Source of the DNA: Alphaproteobacteria bacterium
GTDB lineage: Bacteria; Pseudomonadota; Alphaproteobacteria; Puniceispirillales; Puniceispirillaceae
Assembly (NCBI GenBank): GCA_011525265.1
Contig: WTHV01000002.1
Coordinates: forward strand, 1-5,332
DNA: 5,332 nucleotides
Direction: 5' to 3'
The position numbers were made by a program, and so were the translations under genes. Each line of letters opens with the position of its first letter. Position 1 is the stretch's first letter. The notes below the pieces were generated by a model, which was not told the DNA's origin, did not search any database, and saw only the letters and a list, made by a program, of their open reading frames with translations. This document shows, in pieces, positions 1 through 5,332 of this stretch.

Positions 1-1013
1 GGGACAATGGCATCTTGCGGCACAAGAAGTGATGCGGCGGCTTCTCTTATCGGCACTTGAATATCAATGCGTGCGCCATCAGCCGATGAGGCGCGTGGTA
101 ATTCCCCATCAATGGTAAAGCGCACAGGGCGCGTGGCTGTGCGTCTGTCTTCTTGTGGAAGGGCTGTGCGGAATGTCAACGCAATCTCATTACCCTGCCC
201 GTCTTGTGCTTCAACAGACGGTGCCGCGCGCAAGTAAGGCAGGTAAGCTGATGGCACTTCTGCTTCGACTTCAAATCCGCGAAAGCCTTGGATACGGGCA
301 ATCACATCACCTTGGCGCGCAAAACCTGTTTGATAGGCTGGCAAAGATAGGATAATCCCATTTTCTGGTGCCTTATAGGTGGCTTCACCAATTTGCTTAG
401 CAATCTGAGAAATTTGCAATGTCAGGCGCGTAATAGTGCGCTCAGTCTCTGCCAATGACGCTTTAAGCCTATCAGCTGATTGTTGACGCACAATCACTTG
501 CTGAGCCGCATTTAACTCTGCCGATTGTGCTGTTTCTGCTGCTTCAATTGATAAGGCCTTTTTTTCAACAAGCTGGCGCGCACGCTCTGCTTTTTGTTTT
601 ACCAGCACAAGCTGACTTTCAGCCACCTCTAGTAATCGCTTTTCATAAGACAAGTTTGTAGAGATTTGCGCCAATTGCGCTTTGGCATCATCGAGCTGTA
701 ATGACAATAAATCTTGTTGGACGCTCAAATCATCATAATTTTGAGATGCGATCTTTGTGCCTTTTCGCACAAATGCGCCAATTTGAAGAGGCTCAACAAC
801 AATTTCGTCACCTCTTAGCGCAGAAAGTACAAAGGCTGATGGCGCAACAACCGCCCCTGGGGTCGTGGTTGTGTCAGAGACAACCTCTTCTTCAACATAA
901 GCGGTTGAGACCGCAACGCCCTTTGCCCTTTGTGCCATCGCCGATAATGGCGTAATAGCAATGCTGCCAATCAAAGCCGCGGTGCAAAATAAGTTCAAAA
1001 AGTTTCGCATCAT
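1..1013 (-). CDS. HlyD/RND-type periplasmic adaptor (membrane fusion) protein, C-terminus cut by window edge
   Basis: Seen: an open minus-strand frame runs from ATG at 1013 (a second ATG follows directly at 1010) to the left edge without a stop, giving 337 residues. Residues 1-27 look like a Sec signal peptide: Arg near the N-terminus, a hydrophobic core, then LSAMA before Gln28 as a likely signal peptidase I site. Next come a first lipoyl-like half (about 60-92, with a V-x-KG turn), a long Gln/Ala/Leu/Glu-rich helical hairpin (about 95-208), the second lipoyl half (about 212-242, KAPENGIIL then GFARQGDVIARI) and the start of a beta-barrel or membrane-proximal region. The last visible stretch, LLVPQDAIV, resembles the late VPxxAV segment of RND adaptors, so probably only some tens of residues are missing. 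Such proteins bridge an inner-membrane pump and an outer-membrane channel; the pump gene would be expected to the left. AAAGAG at 1019-1024 suits either ATG. Substrate is unknown. Confidence 0.82.
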   Translation of the reverse strand, partial: MMRNFLNLFCTAALIGSIAITPLSAMAQRAKGVAVSTAYVEEEVVSDTTTTPGAVVAPSAFVLSALRGDEIVVEPLQIGAFVRKGTKIASQNYDDLSVQQDLLSLQLDDAKAQLAQISTNLSYEKRLLEVAESQLVLVKQKAERARQLVEKKALSIEAAETAQSAELNAAQQVIVRQQSADRLKASLAETERTITRLTLQISQIAKQIGEATYKAPENGIILSLPAYQTGFARQGDVIARIQGFRGFEVEAEVPSAYLPYLRAAPSVEAQDGQGNEIALTFRTALPQEDRRTATRPVRFTIDGELPRASSADGARIDIQVPIREAAASLLVPQDAIV

Positions 1014-1075
1014 CTCTACTCTTTACACTGGAAATTCAACCGTGCGGTGAAACACCCTATTAGTATTTGATACGA

Positions 1076-1095
1076 AAAACTGCTCTCTCAGTTTT
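1076..1095. repeat. Small inverted repeat, possible secondary terminator or operator
   Basis: Seen: AAAACTG at 1076-1082 and CAGTTTT at 1089-1095 form a perfect 7-bp stem with a 6-base loop. Read on the minus strand, the right half continues into a run of five T. It lies just past the acyl-CoA ligase terminator and about 60 bases upstream of the adaptor start. It could be a weak second terminator or part of the adaptor's control region. With only three G:C or C:G-type pairs near the loop, it is weak as a terminator. Confidence 0.3.
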
Positions 1096-1102
1096 GTTTT
1101 GT

Positions 1103-1136
1103 CACAAAAAAGGAGCGATTTGACTCCTTTTTTGTG
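1103..1136 (-). terminator. Rho-independent terminator of the acyl-CoA ligase unit
   Basis: Seen: CACAAAAAAGGAG (1103-1115) pairs perfectly with CTCCTTTTTTGTG (1124-1136), a 13-bp stem with an 8-base loop. On the minus strand the GGAG/CTCC core is followed by six T, and the hairpin begins 11 bases after the ligase stop codon at 1148. The A-run/T-run flanks are symmetrical, so it could also stop transcripts arriving on the plus strand, although no plus-strand gene ends here. Confidence 0.75.
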
Positions 1137-1147
1137 TCATTATTTGA

Positions 1148-2917
1148 TTATTTTTTGGGATATAGCGCATCAAGCCTATCGCGATATACCTCTTTCAACA
1201 CATGGCGTTTTGCCTTTAGCGTTGGGGTCATTTGACCATTCTCTGTGCTAAATGGCTCATCAGCCAAGATAAAGCGTCTTACCTTTTCGATTTGAGACAG
1301 GCGTGAATTGGCTCTATCAACGGCATTTTGAACAGCCGCGTTCAAGCCCTTTTTATCCTTGGCGAATTGTGCTGTTAATTCTGCCGATGGCACCAAAAGC
1401 CCCACAAGCCAAGGACGTTTATCACCATCAACCATGGCTTGTTCAATTTCAGGCTCAATTGATAGCATTGCCTCAACTCTGCTTGGTGCGATATTATCAC
1501 CACCAGAATTTACGATGATATCTTTCTTACGCCCTGTAATGGAAATATAGCCATCATCTGCAATTTCTGCGATGTCACCTGTATAGAGCCAACCATCTTT
1601 CACGGTATTTGCTGTTGCGGCCTCATCACCCCAATAGCCCTTCATCACACAAGCGCCTCTTGCCAATAGCTCACCATCTTCGGCAATCTTGACTTCAACA
1701 CCGGCAACAGCAGGGCCAACTGTATCAATACGAATCTTACCAGGGCGATTAGCAGAAATAAGGGGGCTTGCTTCTGTTTGCCCATAGCCTTGCAGAATAT
1801 TAATGCCAAGACCAAGGAAGAAGAACCCAATATCAGGGTTAAGAGCCGCACCGCCAGAGACAAAGAATTTTAACTCACCACCAAGACGCGCACGCACCTT
1901 ACCGCGCACAAGCTTATCAAGAATTTTATCTTGCACCGCCTCACCAAGTGAGAGCTTTTCGCCTTTTGCACGCTTGGCCCCTAAATCAGCGGCCTTAAAG
2001 AACAGCTTTTCACTGAGGCCGCCTTTGGCTTTTACGCCTCTTGTGATGCGGTCATGCAATACTTCATAAAGACGTGGGACGGCTGTCATTAATGTCGGCT
2101 GTACTTCTGTCAAATTAAGCGCAATTTGATCAGGGCTTTCACAATACCACACCTCTGATCCCATCTGGAATGGCAAATGCATACCAGCTGTATGCTCATA
2201 AGAATGAGATAGCGGCAGAAGTGATAAAAAGCGTGCATTTGTCTTTGCGTCGCCCTCATCAAGCAATTCTGCAGCCGCATCAACATTTGATTGAATAGAT
2301 TTATGTGTCAGCATTACTGCTTTTGGCCTGCCACCTGTCCCAGATGTATAGATAAAACAGCAGGTATCATCAGCCTTTTGCGCCGCGATACGCTCATTTA
2401 GGTCAGCGCAAGGGGCAGTTGTGGCTAATGCCTCATCAAAGAAAGTGACTTTTGTTGATTTATCGCCTTTGATTGACGCATCATTCTGGAAAATCACCAT
2501 ATCTTTAATTGCGGTATTCTTCTTTGCCGCTAGCAAAAGACGTGCCGCCATCATACCACCAGAGGCAAAGATAAAGCGTGCGCCAGAATGTTCTAGAATA
2601 TAGCGATGATCATCTTCTGTGTTGGTTGTATAAGCAGGCACAACAATGGCACCGATAGACATGACAGCCAAATCGCAAATCGCCCATTCTGCGCGATTTT
2701 CAGAACAAATAACAACCCTGTCACCAGCCACAATGCCCTTTTCAAGCAAAAGTGCTGAAACCCGTGTCACCTTATCAGCAACCGAATCCCAATCTTGGCC
2801 GACCCATTCACCATCCTTTTTATCAAATAAAAATGGTTTAGAGCCAAAACGCGCGACACTCTCAAAAAATGAACGTGGCAGATTGGCATCATCCCAATTC
2901 AAATCACTCAACCCCAT
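1148..2917 (-). CDS. Long-chain acyl-CoA synthetase (AMP-forming fatty acid:CoA ligase)
   Basis: Activates fatty acids with ATP to acyl-AMP, then transfers the acyl group to CoA, feeding beta-oxidation or lipid synthesis; probably cytosolic or membrane-associated. All the ANL-superfamily landmarks are visible in 589 residues, a normal length: P-loop YTSGTGGRPK (190-199), LPLSHSYEH (234-242), GYGQTE (377-382), YTGD (445-448), GRKKDIIVNSGGDNIAP (462-478) and the C-terminal lysine motif MTPTLKAKR (563-571). The GRKKD...SGG pattern and overall order fit the FACS branch often named FadD15 or AMP-dependent synthetase/ligase, rather than E. coli FadD itself, so I give no symbol. The start is set by AGGAG at 2924-2928, six bases from the ATG. 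It follows the phosphatase gene on the same strand by 66 bp and ends at a clear terminator. Chain-length preference cannot be read from the sequence. Confidence 0.93.
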   Translation of the reverse strand: MGLSDLNWDDANLPRSFFESVARFGSKPFLFDKKDGEWVGQDWDSVADKVTRVSALLLEKGIVAGDRVVICSENRAEWAICDLAVMSIGAIVVPAYTTNTEDDHRYILEHSGARFIFASGGMMAARLLLAAKKNTAIKDMVIFQNDASIKGDKSTKVTFFDEALATTAPCADLNERIAAQKADDTCCFIYTSGTGGRPKAVMLTHKSIQSNVDAAAELLDEGDAKTNARFLSLLPLSHSYEHTAGMHLPFQMGSEVWYCESPDQIALNLTEVQPTLMTAVPRLYEVLHDRITRGVKAKGGLSEKLFFKAADLGAKRAKGEKLSLGEAVQDKILDKLVRGKVRARLGGELKFFVSGGAALNPDIGFFFLGLGINILQGYGQTEASPLISANRPGKIRIDTVGPAVAGVEVKIAEDGELLARGACVMKGYWGDEAATANTVKDGWLYTGDIAEIADDGYISITGRKKDIIVNSGGDNIAPSRVEAMLSIEPEIEQAMVDGDKRPWLVGLLVPSAELTAQFAKDKKGLNAAVQNAVDRANSRLSQIEKVRRFILADEPFSTENGQMTPTLKAKRHVLKEVYRDRLDALYPKK

Positions 2918-2983
2918 AATACTCTCCTAAAAAATACGCCTTACCATCTTCTGGCATATATCTGCTGACCTCATAACAGCTTT
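2918..2983. other. Short gap between phosphatase and acyl-CoA ligase genes
   Basis: This 66-bp gap holds the ligase ribosome binding site and only a weak GCTG/CAGC hairpin (2964-2980). There is no T-run terminator and no convincing promoter, which leaves read-through from the phosphatase into the ligase possible. Confidence 0.4.
2924..2928 (-). promoter_or_regulatory. Ribosome binding site of the acyl-CoA ligase
   Basis: AGGAG on the minus strand, six bases before the ATG at 2917. It is the clearest Shine-Dalgarno sequence in the window and fixes the ligase start. Confidence 0.75.
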
Positions 2984-3475
2984 TTATAAGTTTGACCCTC
3001 TTACCATCTGATGTAAACGGGCTTTTGATGATTGTGTTACATCACGGAATGTTTCATCCGAAAAACTGATATGAGCGATAGTTGCTGTGGGAAAATGCAT
3101 TAAGTCGGGCGCAATTTCATCTGCCACAAGCCTGTTTAGCACAATCGATAGAGCAGGATTATGCCCAATCAAAAGCAGAGATTTCGCCTCTGACCTTGTG
3201 ATAATATCCCACAAATAACTGGCAGACGCATTATAAAGCCCCTCATCAATTACATGACTATCACATTCAAGGCCTGTTTGTTTCAACACATCATATGTTT
3301 GCACTGTCCGAAGCGCTGATGAGCAGATGACATGGTCAGGCTGTTCTAATGATGAGGTGAATAAGGCTCCTAATTTTGCGGTATGCTCACGCCCCTCAGG
3401 CGCCAATTCACGCTCTTTGTCAGTAGAAGCAATAGCCATCGCTTTCGCGTGTCGGACAAGGTATAGACTGAGCAT
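2984..3475 (-). CDS. SixA-type phosphohistidine phosphatase (histidine phosphatase superfamily)
   Basis: Seen, numbering from the ATG at 3475 (163 residues): the N-terminal LYLVRHAKA carries the RHG-like RHA motif with the nucleophile His9; ERELAPEGRE (21-30) matches the usual RPLTxxGR segment; SSALRTVQT (52-60) supplies the second phosphate-binding Arg56; DEGLYNA (77-83) is the SixA-like acid-containing segment; GHNP (104-107) carries the second catalytic His105. Family knowledge: SixA proteins are small single-domain cytosolic phosphatases, and E. coli SixA removes phosphate from histidine of phosphotransfer proteins; the target here is unknown. I chose 3475 because the family begins directly before LYLVRHA. 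An in-frame ATG at 3523 adds 16 hydrophobic residues and has a better ribosome site (GAGGTGA at 3525-3531), so the longer form is a real alternative. The ligase gene follows on the same strand after 66 bp, so co-transcription is plausible. Confidence 0.87.
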   Translation of the reverse strand: MLSLYLVRHAKAMAIASTDKERELAPEGREHTAKLGALFTSSLEQPDHVICSSALRTVQTYDVLKQTGLECDSHVIDEGLYNASASYLWDIITRSEAKSLLLIGHNPALSIVLNRLVADEIAPDLMHFPTATIAHISFSDETFRDVTQSSKARLHQMVRGSNL

Positions 3476-3535
3476 GAAAAACCCATAAAAGATAAATATT
3501 TTTGCGCTAACACATAGCCACATTTCACCTCACCC

Positions 3536-3564
3536 TGTCAAATAGACGGGCAAGCTATTTGACA
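3536..3564. promoter_or_regulatory. 10-bp perfect inverted repeat between divergent genes, candidate operator
   Basis: Seen: TGTCAAATAG (3536-3545) and CTATTTGACA (3555-3564) are exact reverse complements around a 9-base spacer. The right arm contains the TTGACA -35 box of the plus-strand cysteine synthase promoter. The left arm gives the same hexamer reading left on the minus strand. Inference: a dimeric repressor or activator bound here could control the sulfur operon and perhaps the phosphatase. The spacing does not match the LysR T-N11-A rule well. Alternatively, if the minus-strand transcript starts farther right, the repeat would fold as a leader hairpin just before GAGGTGA. Confidence 0.45.
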
Positions 3565-3586
3565 TAAATTCACGAGCTTTTATAAC
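3559..3586 (+). promoter_or_regulatory. Sigma70-like promoter of the cysteine synthase operon
   Basis: Seen: a perfect TTGACA -35 (3559-3564), a 16-base spacer and TATAAC (3581-3586, five of six consensus bases). Transcription would start near 3592-3594, leaving a leader of about 27 bases before the ATG at 3620. The -35 box is embedded in the right arm of the inverted repeat, so a protein bound there should compete with or contact RNA polymerase. Confidence 0.65.
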
Positions 3587-3619
3587 AAGAGAATAATCCA
3601 CCATATAAAGCGATATGAG

Positions 3620-4639
3620 ATGTCCCTCTTTTCCTCCTATGCCATTCCTAACAACTTCCTTGAGATGGTCGGCAATACGCCGTTAATCCGCCTGAATGCT
3701 GTATCTGACGCCACAGGCTGTGAGATTTATGGCAAGGCCGAATTTGCTAACCCTGGTGGCTCTGTCAAAGATAGAGCGGCAAAAGGTATTATTGAAGCTG
3801 CTGAAGCCTCTGGCGCCCTTACAGCAGGCGGTATTATTGTGGAAGGCACCGCTGGCAATACAGGCATTTCCCTTACATTAGCAGGCAATTCGCGCGGCTA
3901 TAAATCAGTTATCGTCATGCCTGAGACACAAAGCCAAGAAAAAAAGGATGCGTTGCGTCTATGCGGGGCTGATCTTCGTCTTGTACCTGCTGTTCCTTAT
4001 CGTGACCCTAATAATTATGTCCGCTATTCAGAACGCCTCGCAAATGAATTGCGCGCAGAATTAGGCGGCGGCGTTATTTGGGCCAACCAATTTGACAATA
4101 CGGCTAACAGAGATGGCCATATCGCCGGCACAGGCCCTGAAGTTTGGGCCCAAACAGATGGCACTATTGATGGGTTTATTTGCGCTGTTGGCTCTGGCGG
4201 CACTTTGGGCGGACTCTCGGCCTATTTGAAAGCCCAAAATACAAATGTGCAAATCGGTCTGGCAGACCCACATGGCTCTGCCCTATTTAACCATTATACA
4301 CATGGCGAATTAAAAGCAGAAGGCGGCTCTATCTCTGAGGGTATTGGCCAAGGTCGGATTACGGGCAATTTAGAAGATGTGATCATTGACCGTGCATACC
4401 GTATTTCTGATGAAGATGCGCTGCCACTTATCTATGATTTGATGCAACATGAAGGGCTTTATCTTGGCGGCTCATCTGCCATTAATATCGCTGGTGCTGT
4501 TGCAATGGCAAAGGATATGGGCCCCGGCCATAAGATTGTGACCATTTTGTGCGATTCTGGACAACGCTACCAATCAAAGGTTTGGAATCCTGACTTTTTG
4601 CGAAGCAAGAACCTGCCTGTTCCATCTTGGTTAGGGTAA
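3620..4639 (+). CDS. cysK: Cysteine synthase (O-acetylserine sulfhydrylase-type, PLP-dependent), long alphaproteobacterial form
   Basis: Expected reaction: O-acetylserine plus sulfide gives cysteine and acetate, in the cytosol. Seen in 339 residues: MVGNTPLIRL (16-25) near the N-terminus; NPGGSVKDRAA (44-54) with Lys50 as the PLP Schiff-base lysine; the substrate loop GTAGNTGIS (76-84); PETQSQEKKD (101-110); the PLP-phosphate loop GSGGTLGG (191-198); EGIGQGRI (240-247); GLYLGGSSAINIAGA (279-293); and CDSGQRYQSK (311-320), whose Ser313 should contact the PLP pyridine nitrogen. It is somewhat longer than E. coli CysK and has TAGNTG where classical enzymes have TSGNTG. From memory this matches an alphaproteobacterial form resembling fungal CysB-like proteins, so the sulfur donor or acceptor could differ; the symbol is tentative. 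The start has only a weak ribosome site but sits at the expected distance before GNTPLIRL and just after a good promoter. The sulfurtransferase follows after 4 bases. Confidence 0.9.
   Translation: MSLFSSYAIPNNFLEMVGNTPLIRLNAVSDATGCEIYGKAEFANPGGSVKDRAAKGIIEAAEASGALTAGGIIVEGTAGNTGISLTLAGNSRGYKSVIVMPETQSQEKKDALRLCGADLRLVPAVPYRDPNNYVRYSERLANELRAELGGGVIWANQFDNTANRDGHIAGTGPEVWAQTDGTIDGFICAVGSGGTLGGLSAYLKAQNTNVQIGLADPHGSALFNHYTHGELKAEGGSISEGIGQGRITGNLEDVIIDRAYRISDEDALPLIYDLMQHEGLYLGGSSAINIAGAVAMAKDMGPGHKIVTILCDSGQRYQSKVWNPDFLRSKNLPVPSWLG
4633..4636 (+). promoter_or_regulatory. Ribosome binding site of the sulfurtransferase, inside the cysteine synthase 3' end
   Basis: AGGG lies within the last codons of the cysteine synthase gene, seven bases before the ATG at 4644. 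The stop and start are only four bases apart, so ribosomes finishing the first gene could restart on the second. The ATG at 4639-4641, which overlaps the stop, runs into TGA after two codons and is not used. Confidence 0.5.
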
Positions 4640-4643
4640 TGAT

Positions 4644-5332
4644 ATGACACATCTTATTTCGATTGATGATTTTCGCGCCATTCAAAATGATGATGACATC
4701 TTGATATTTGACGCAACATTTGTGTTGCCGTCGATGAATCGTAATGCGCCTGTGGAATTCACACAGATTCATATTCCAAAAGCACAATTTTTCGATATTG
4801 ATAAGGTGGCTGACCAGTCTAGTGATTTACCACACATGATACCAGCTAGAGAGGCGTTTCAGGATATGATGCGCGCGCTTGGGGTGTGCAATCATCATAA
4901 AATCATACTCTATGATAACTCCCCCTTCTTATCGGCCGCGAGAGCATGGTGGCTGTTTCGTCTATTTGGCAAGCAAGATGTCTTTGTGCTTGATGGCGGC
5001 CTGCCCGCTTATGTCTCTTCAGGGGGCGAGACGACGCATGGGGAAGCAAAGGCACGCCCACTAGGTGATTTCACCTGTGCCACGCCGCTTGCAACAGTCA
5101 TGTTGTTTGATACGTTATTGGCCCATGTGACCAATAAAGATGATATCCAGATTGTTGATGCGCGCCCACAAGGGCGTTTTGATGGCAGCGTGGCTGAACC
5201 ACGTGCCGGCCTTCGCTCTGGTCATATGCCAGGGGCGCTGAATGTGCCAGTCACGGAGCTGATTGATAAAACATCAGGCAAAATGCGTGATTTGGACAGT
5301 TTGAAAGCCGTATTTGAAGAGGCTGGTTTTGA
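4644..5332 (+). CDS. sseA: 3-mercaptopyruvate sulfurtransferase (tandem rhodanese), C-terminus cut by window edge
   Basis: Transfers sulfur from 3-mercaptopyruvate to a thiol or cyanide acceptor, releasing pyruvate; expected to be cytosolic. Seen: 229 complete residues, open to the right edge. The first, non-catalytic rhodanese domain spans about 18-127, with LIFDATFVLP (20-29), the IHIPKAQFFDID segment (42-53), YDNSPFLSAARAWWLFRLFG (90-109) and VLDGGLPAY (115-123). The second domain begins near 167 with IVDARPQGRF (170-179), followed by EPRAGLRSGHMPGALNVP (185-202); the latter is characteristic of SseA-type enzymes and includes the arginines thought to bind substrate. The catalytic Cys loop and about 50-60 residues lie beyond the window, so activity cannot be confirmed and a thiosulfate sulfurtransferase remains possible. 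It is tightly coupled to the cysteine synthase, which fits a shared role in cysteine and sulfane-sulfur metabolism. Confidence 0.9.
   Translation, partial: MTHLISIDDFRAIQNDDDILIFDATFVLPSMNRNAPVEFTQIHIPKAQFFDIDKVADQSSDLPHMIPAREAFQDMMRALGVCNHHKIILYDNSPFLSAARAWWLFRLFGKQDVFVLDGGLPAYVSSGGETTHGEAKARPLGDFTCATPLATVMLFDTLLAHVTNKDDIQIVDARPQGRFDGSVAEPRAGLRSGHMPGALNVPVTELIDKTSGKMRDLDSLKAVFEEAGF

Larger units (their letters stand above)
1014..1147. other. Intergenic region between ligase and adaptor genes
   Basis: This gap contains the terminator and the smaller inverted repeat annotated separately. The adaptor presumably needs its own promoter here because the terminator cuts it off from the ligase gene. 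I looked on the minus strand for paired -35/-10 boxes between 1014 and 1100 and found only weak candidates, for example an AT-rich TACTAAT around 1058-1064 with no good -35 partner. I therefore call no promoter. Confidence 0.5.

Noticed and set aside
701..955. Plus-strand open frame of 84 codons, rich in Gln, Arg and Leu
   Set aside because: It is antisense to the coiled-coil and lipoyl region of the adaptor, whose minus-strand translation has clear family motifs. The plus frame has no recognisable domain.
1803..2069. Plus-strand open frame of 88 codons rich in Pro, Arg and Ser
   Set aside because: It is a shadow of the acyl-CoA ligase gene on the opposite strand, composed of antisense codons with no family resemblance.
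2964..2980. Possible hairpin GCTG...CAGC after the phosphatase gene
   Set aside because: It is a four-base-pair stem without a following T-run, too weak to call a terminator.
2940..3009. Direct repeat CTTACCATCT at 2940-2949 and 3000-3009
   Set aside because: It is only ten bases, and one copy lies inside the phosphatase coding end. There are no further copies nearby and no sign of an insertion or attachment site, so it is probably chance.
3511..3541. Minus-strand promoter TTGACA with TATGTG as -10
   Set aside because: The -35 is perfect, but the 19-base spacer and a -10 matching only three of six bases are too poor to annotate as a promoter. It is kept only as part of the inverted-repeat finding.
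4482..4787. Minus-strand open frame of 101 codons across the cysteine synthase/sulfurtransferase junction
   Set aside because: Both plus-strand genes are well supported by motifs through this stretch, and the antisense product has no recognisable features.

Overview
The window holds ordinary chromosomal genes, most likely from an alphaproteobacterium. The cysteine synthase closely resembles the long alphaproteobacterial form, and the acyl-CoA ligase P-loop has the TSGTGG variant I associate with that class. Moderate AT-richness might suggest a marine lineage, but this is inference from remembered families, not a search. I see no mobile element, tRNA, rRNA, CRISPR array or phage gene.

Layout, left to right. 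Positions 1-1013 (minus) carry most of a secreted HlyD/RND-type periplasmic adaptor, whose C-terminus lies beyond the left edge. A 134-bp gap (1014-1147) holds a 13-bp perfect hairpin that ends the next gene's transcript, plus a second, smaller hairpin. Positions 1148-2917 (minus) encode a complete long-chain acyl-CoA synthetase. A SixA-type histidine phosphatase lies 66 bp upstream of it on the same strand (2984-3475, or to 3523 with an alternative start). The gap between 3476 and 3619 separates divergent genes. It contains a strong sigma70-like promoter facing right and a 10-bp perfect inverted repeat that covers its -35 box. Positions 3620-4639 (plus) encode a PLP-dependent cysteine synthase. 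Four bases later comes a 3-mercaptopyruvate sulfurtransferase (4644 onward), cut by the right edge before its catalytic cysteine.

The right-hand pair forms a compact sulfur-metabolism operon: one enzyme makes cysteine, and the other moves sulfane sulfur from 3-mercaptopyruvate, a cysteine breakdown product. The left-hand minus-strand genes (phosphatase, ligase) may be co-transcribed and end at the 1103-1136 terminator, after which the adaptor starts its own unit. The most interesting signal is the symmetrical element between the divergent units, which could be an operator or, on the minus strand, a leader hairpin. I found nothing that amounts to a new biological system.
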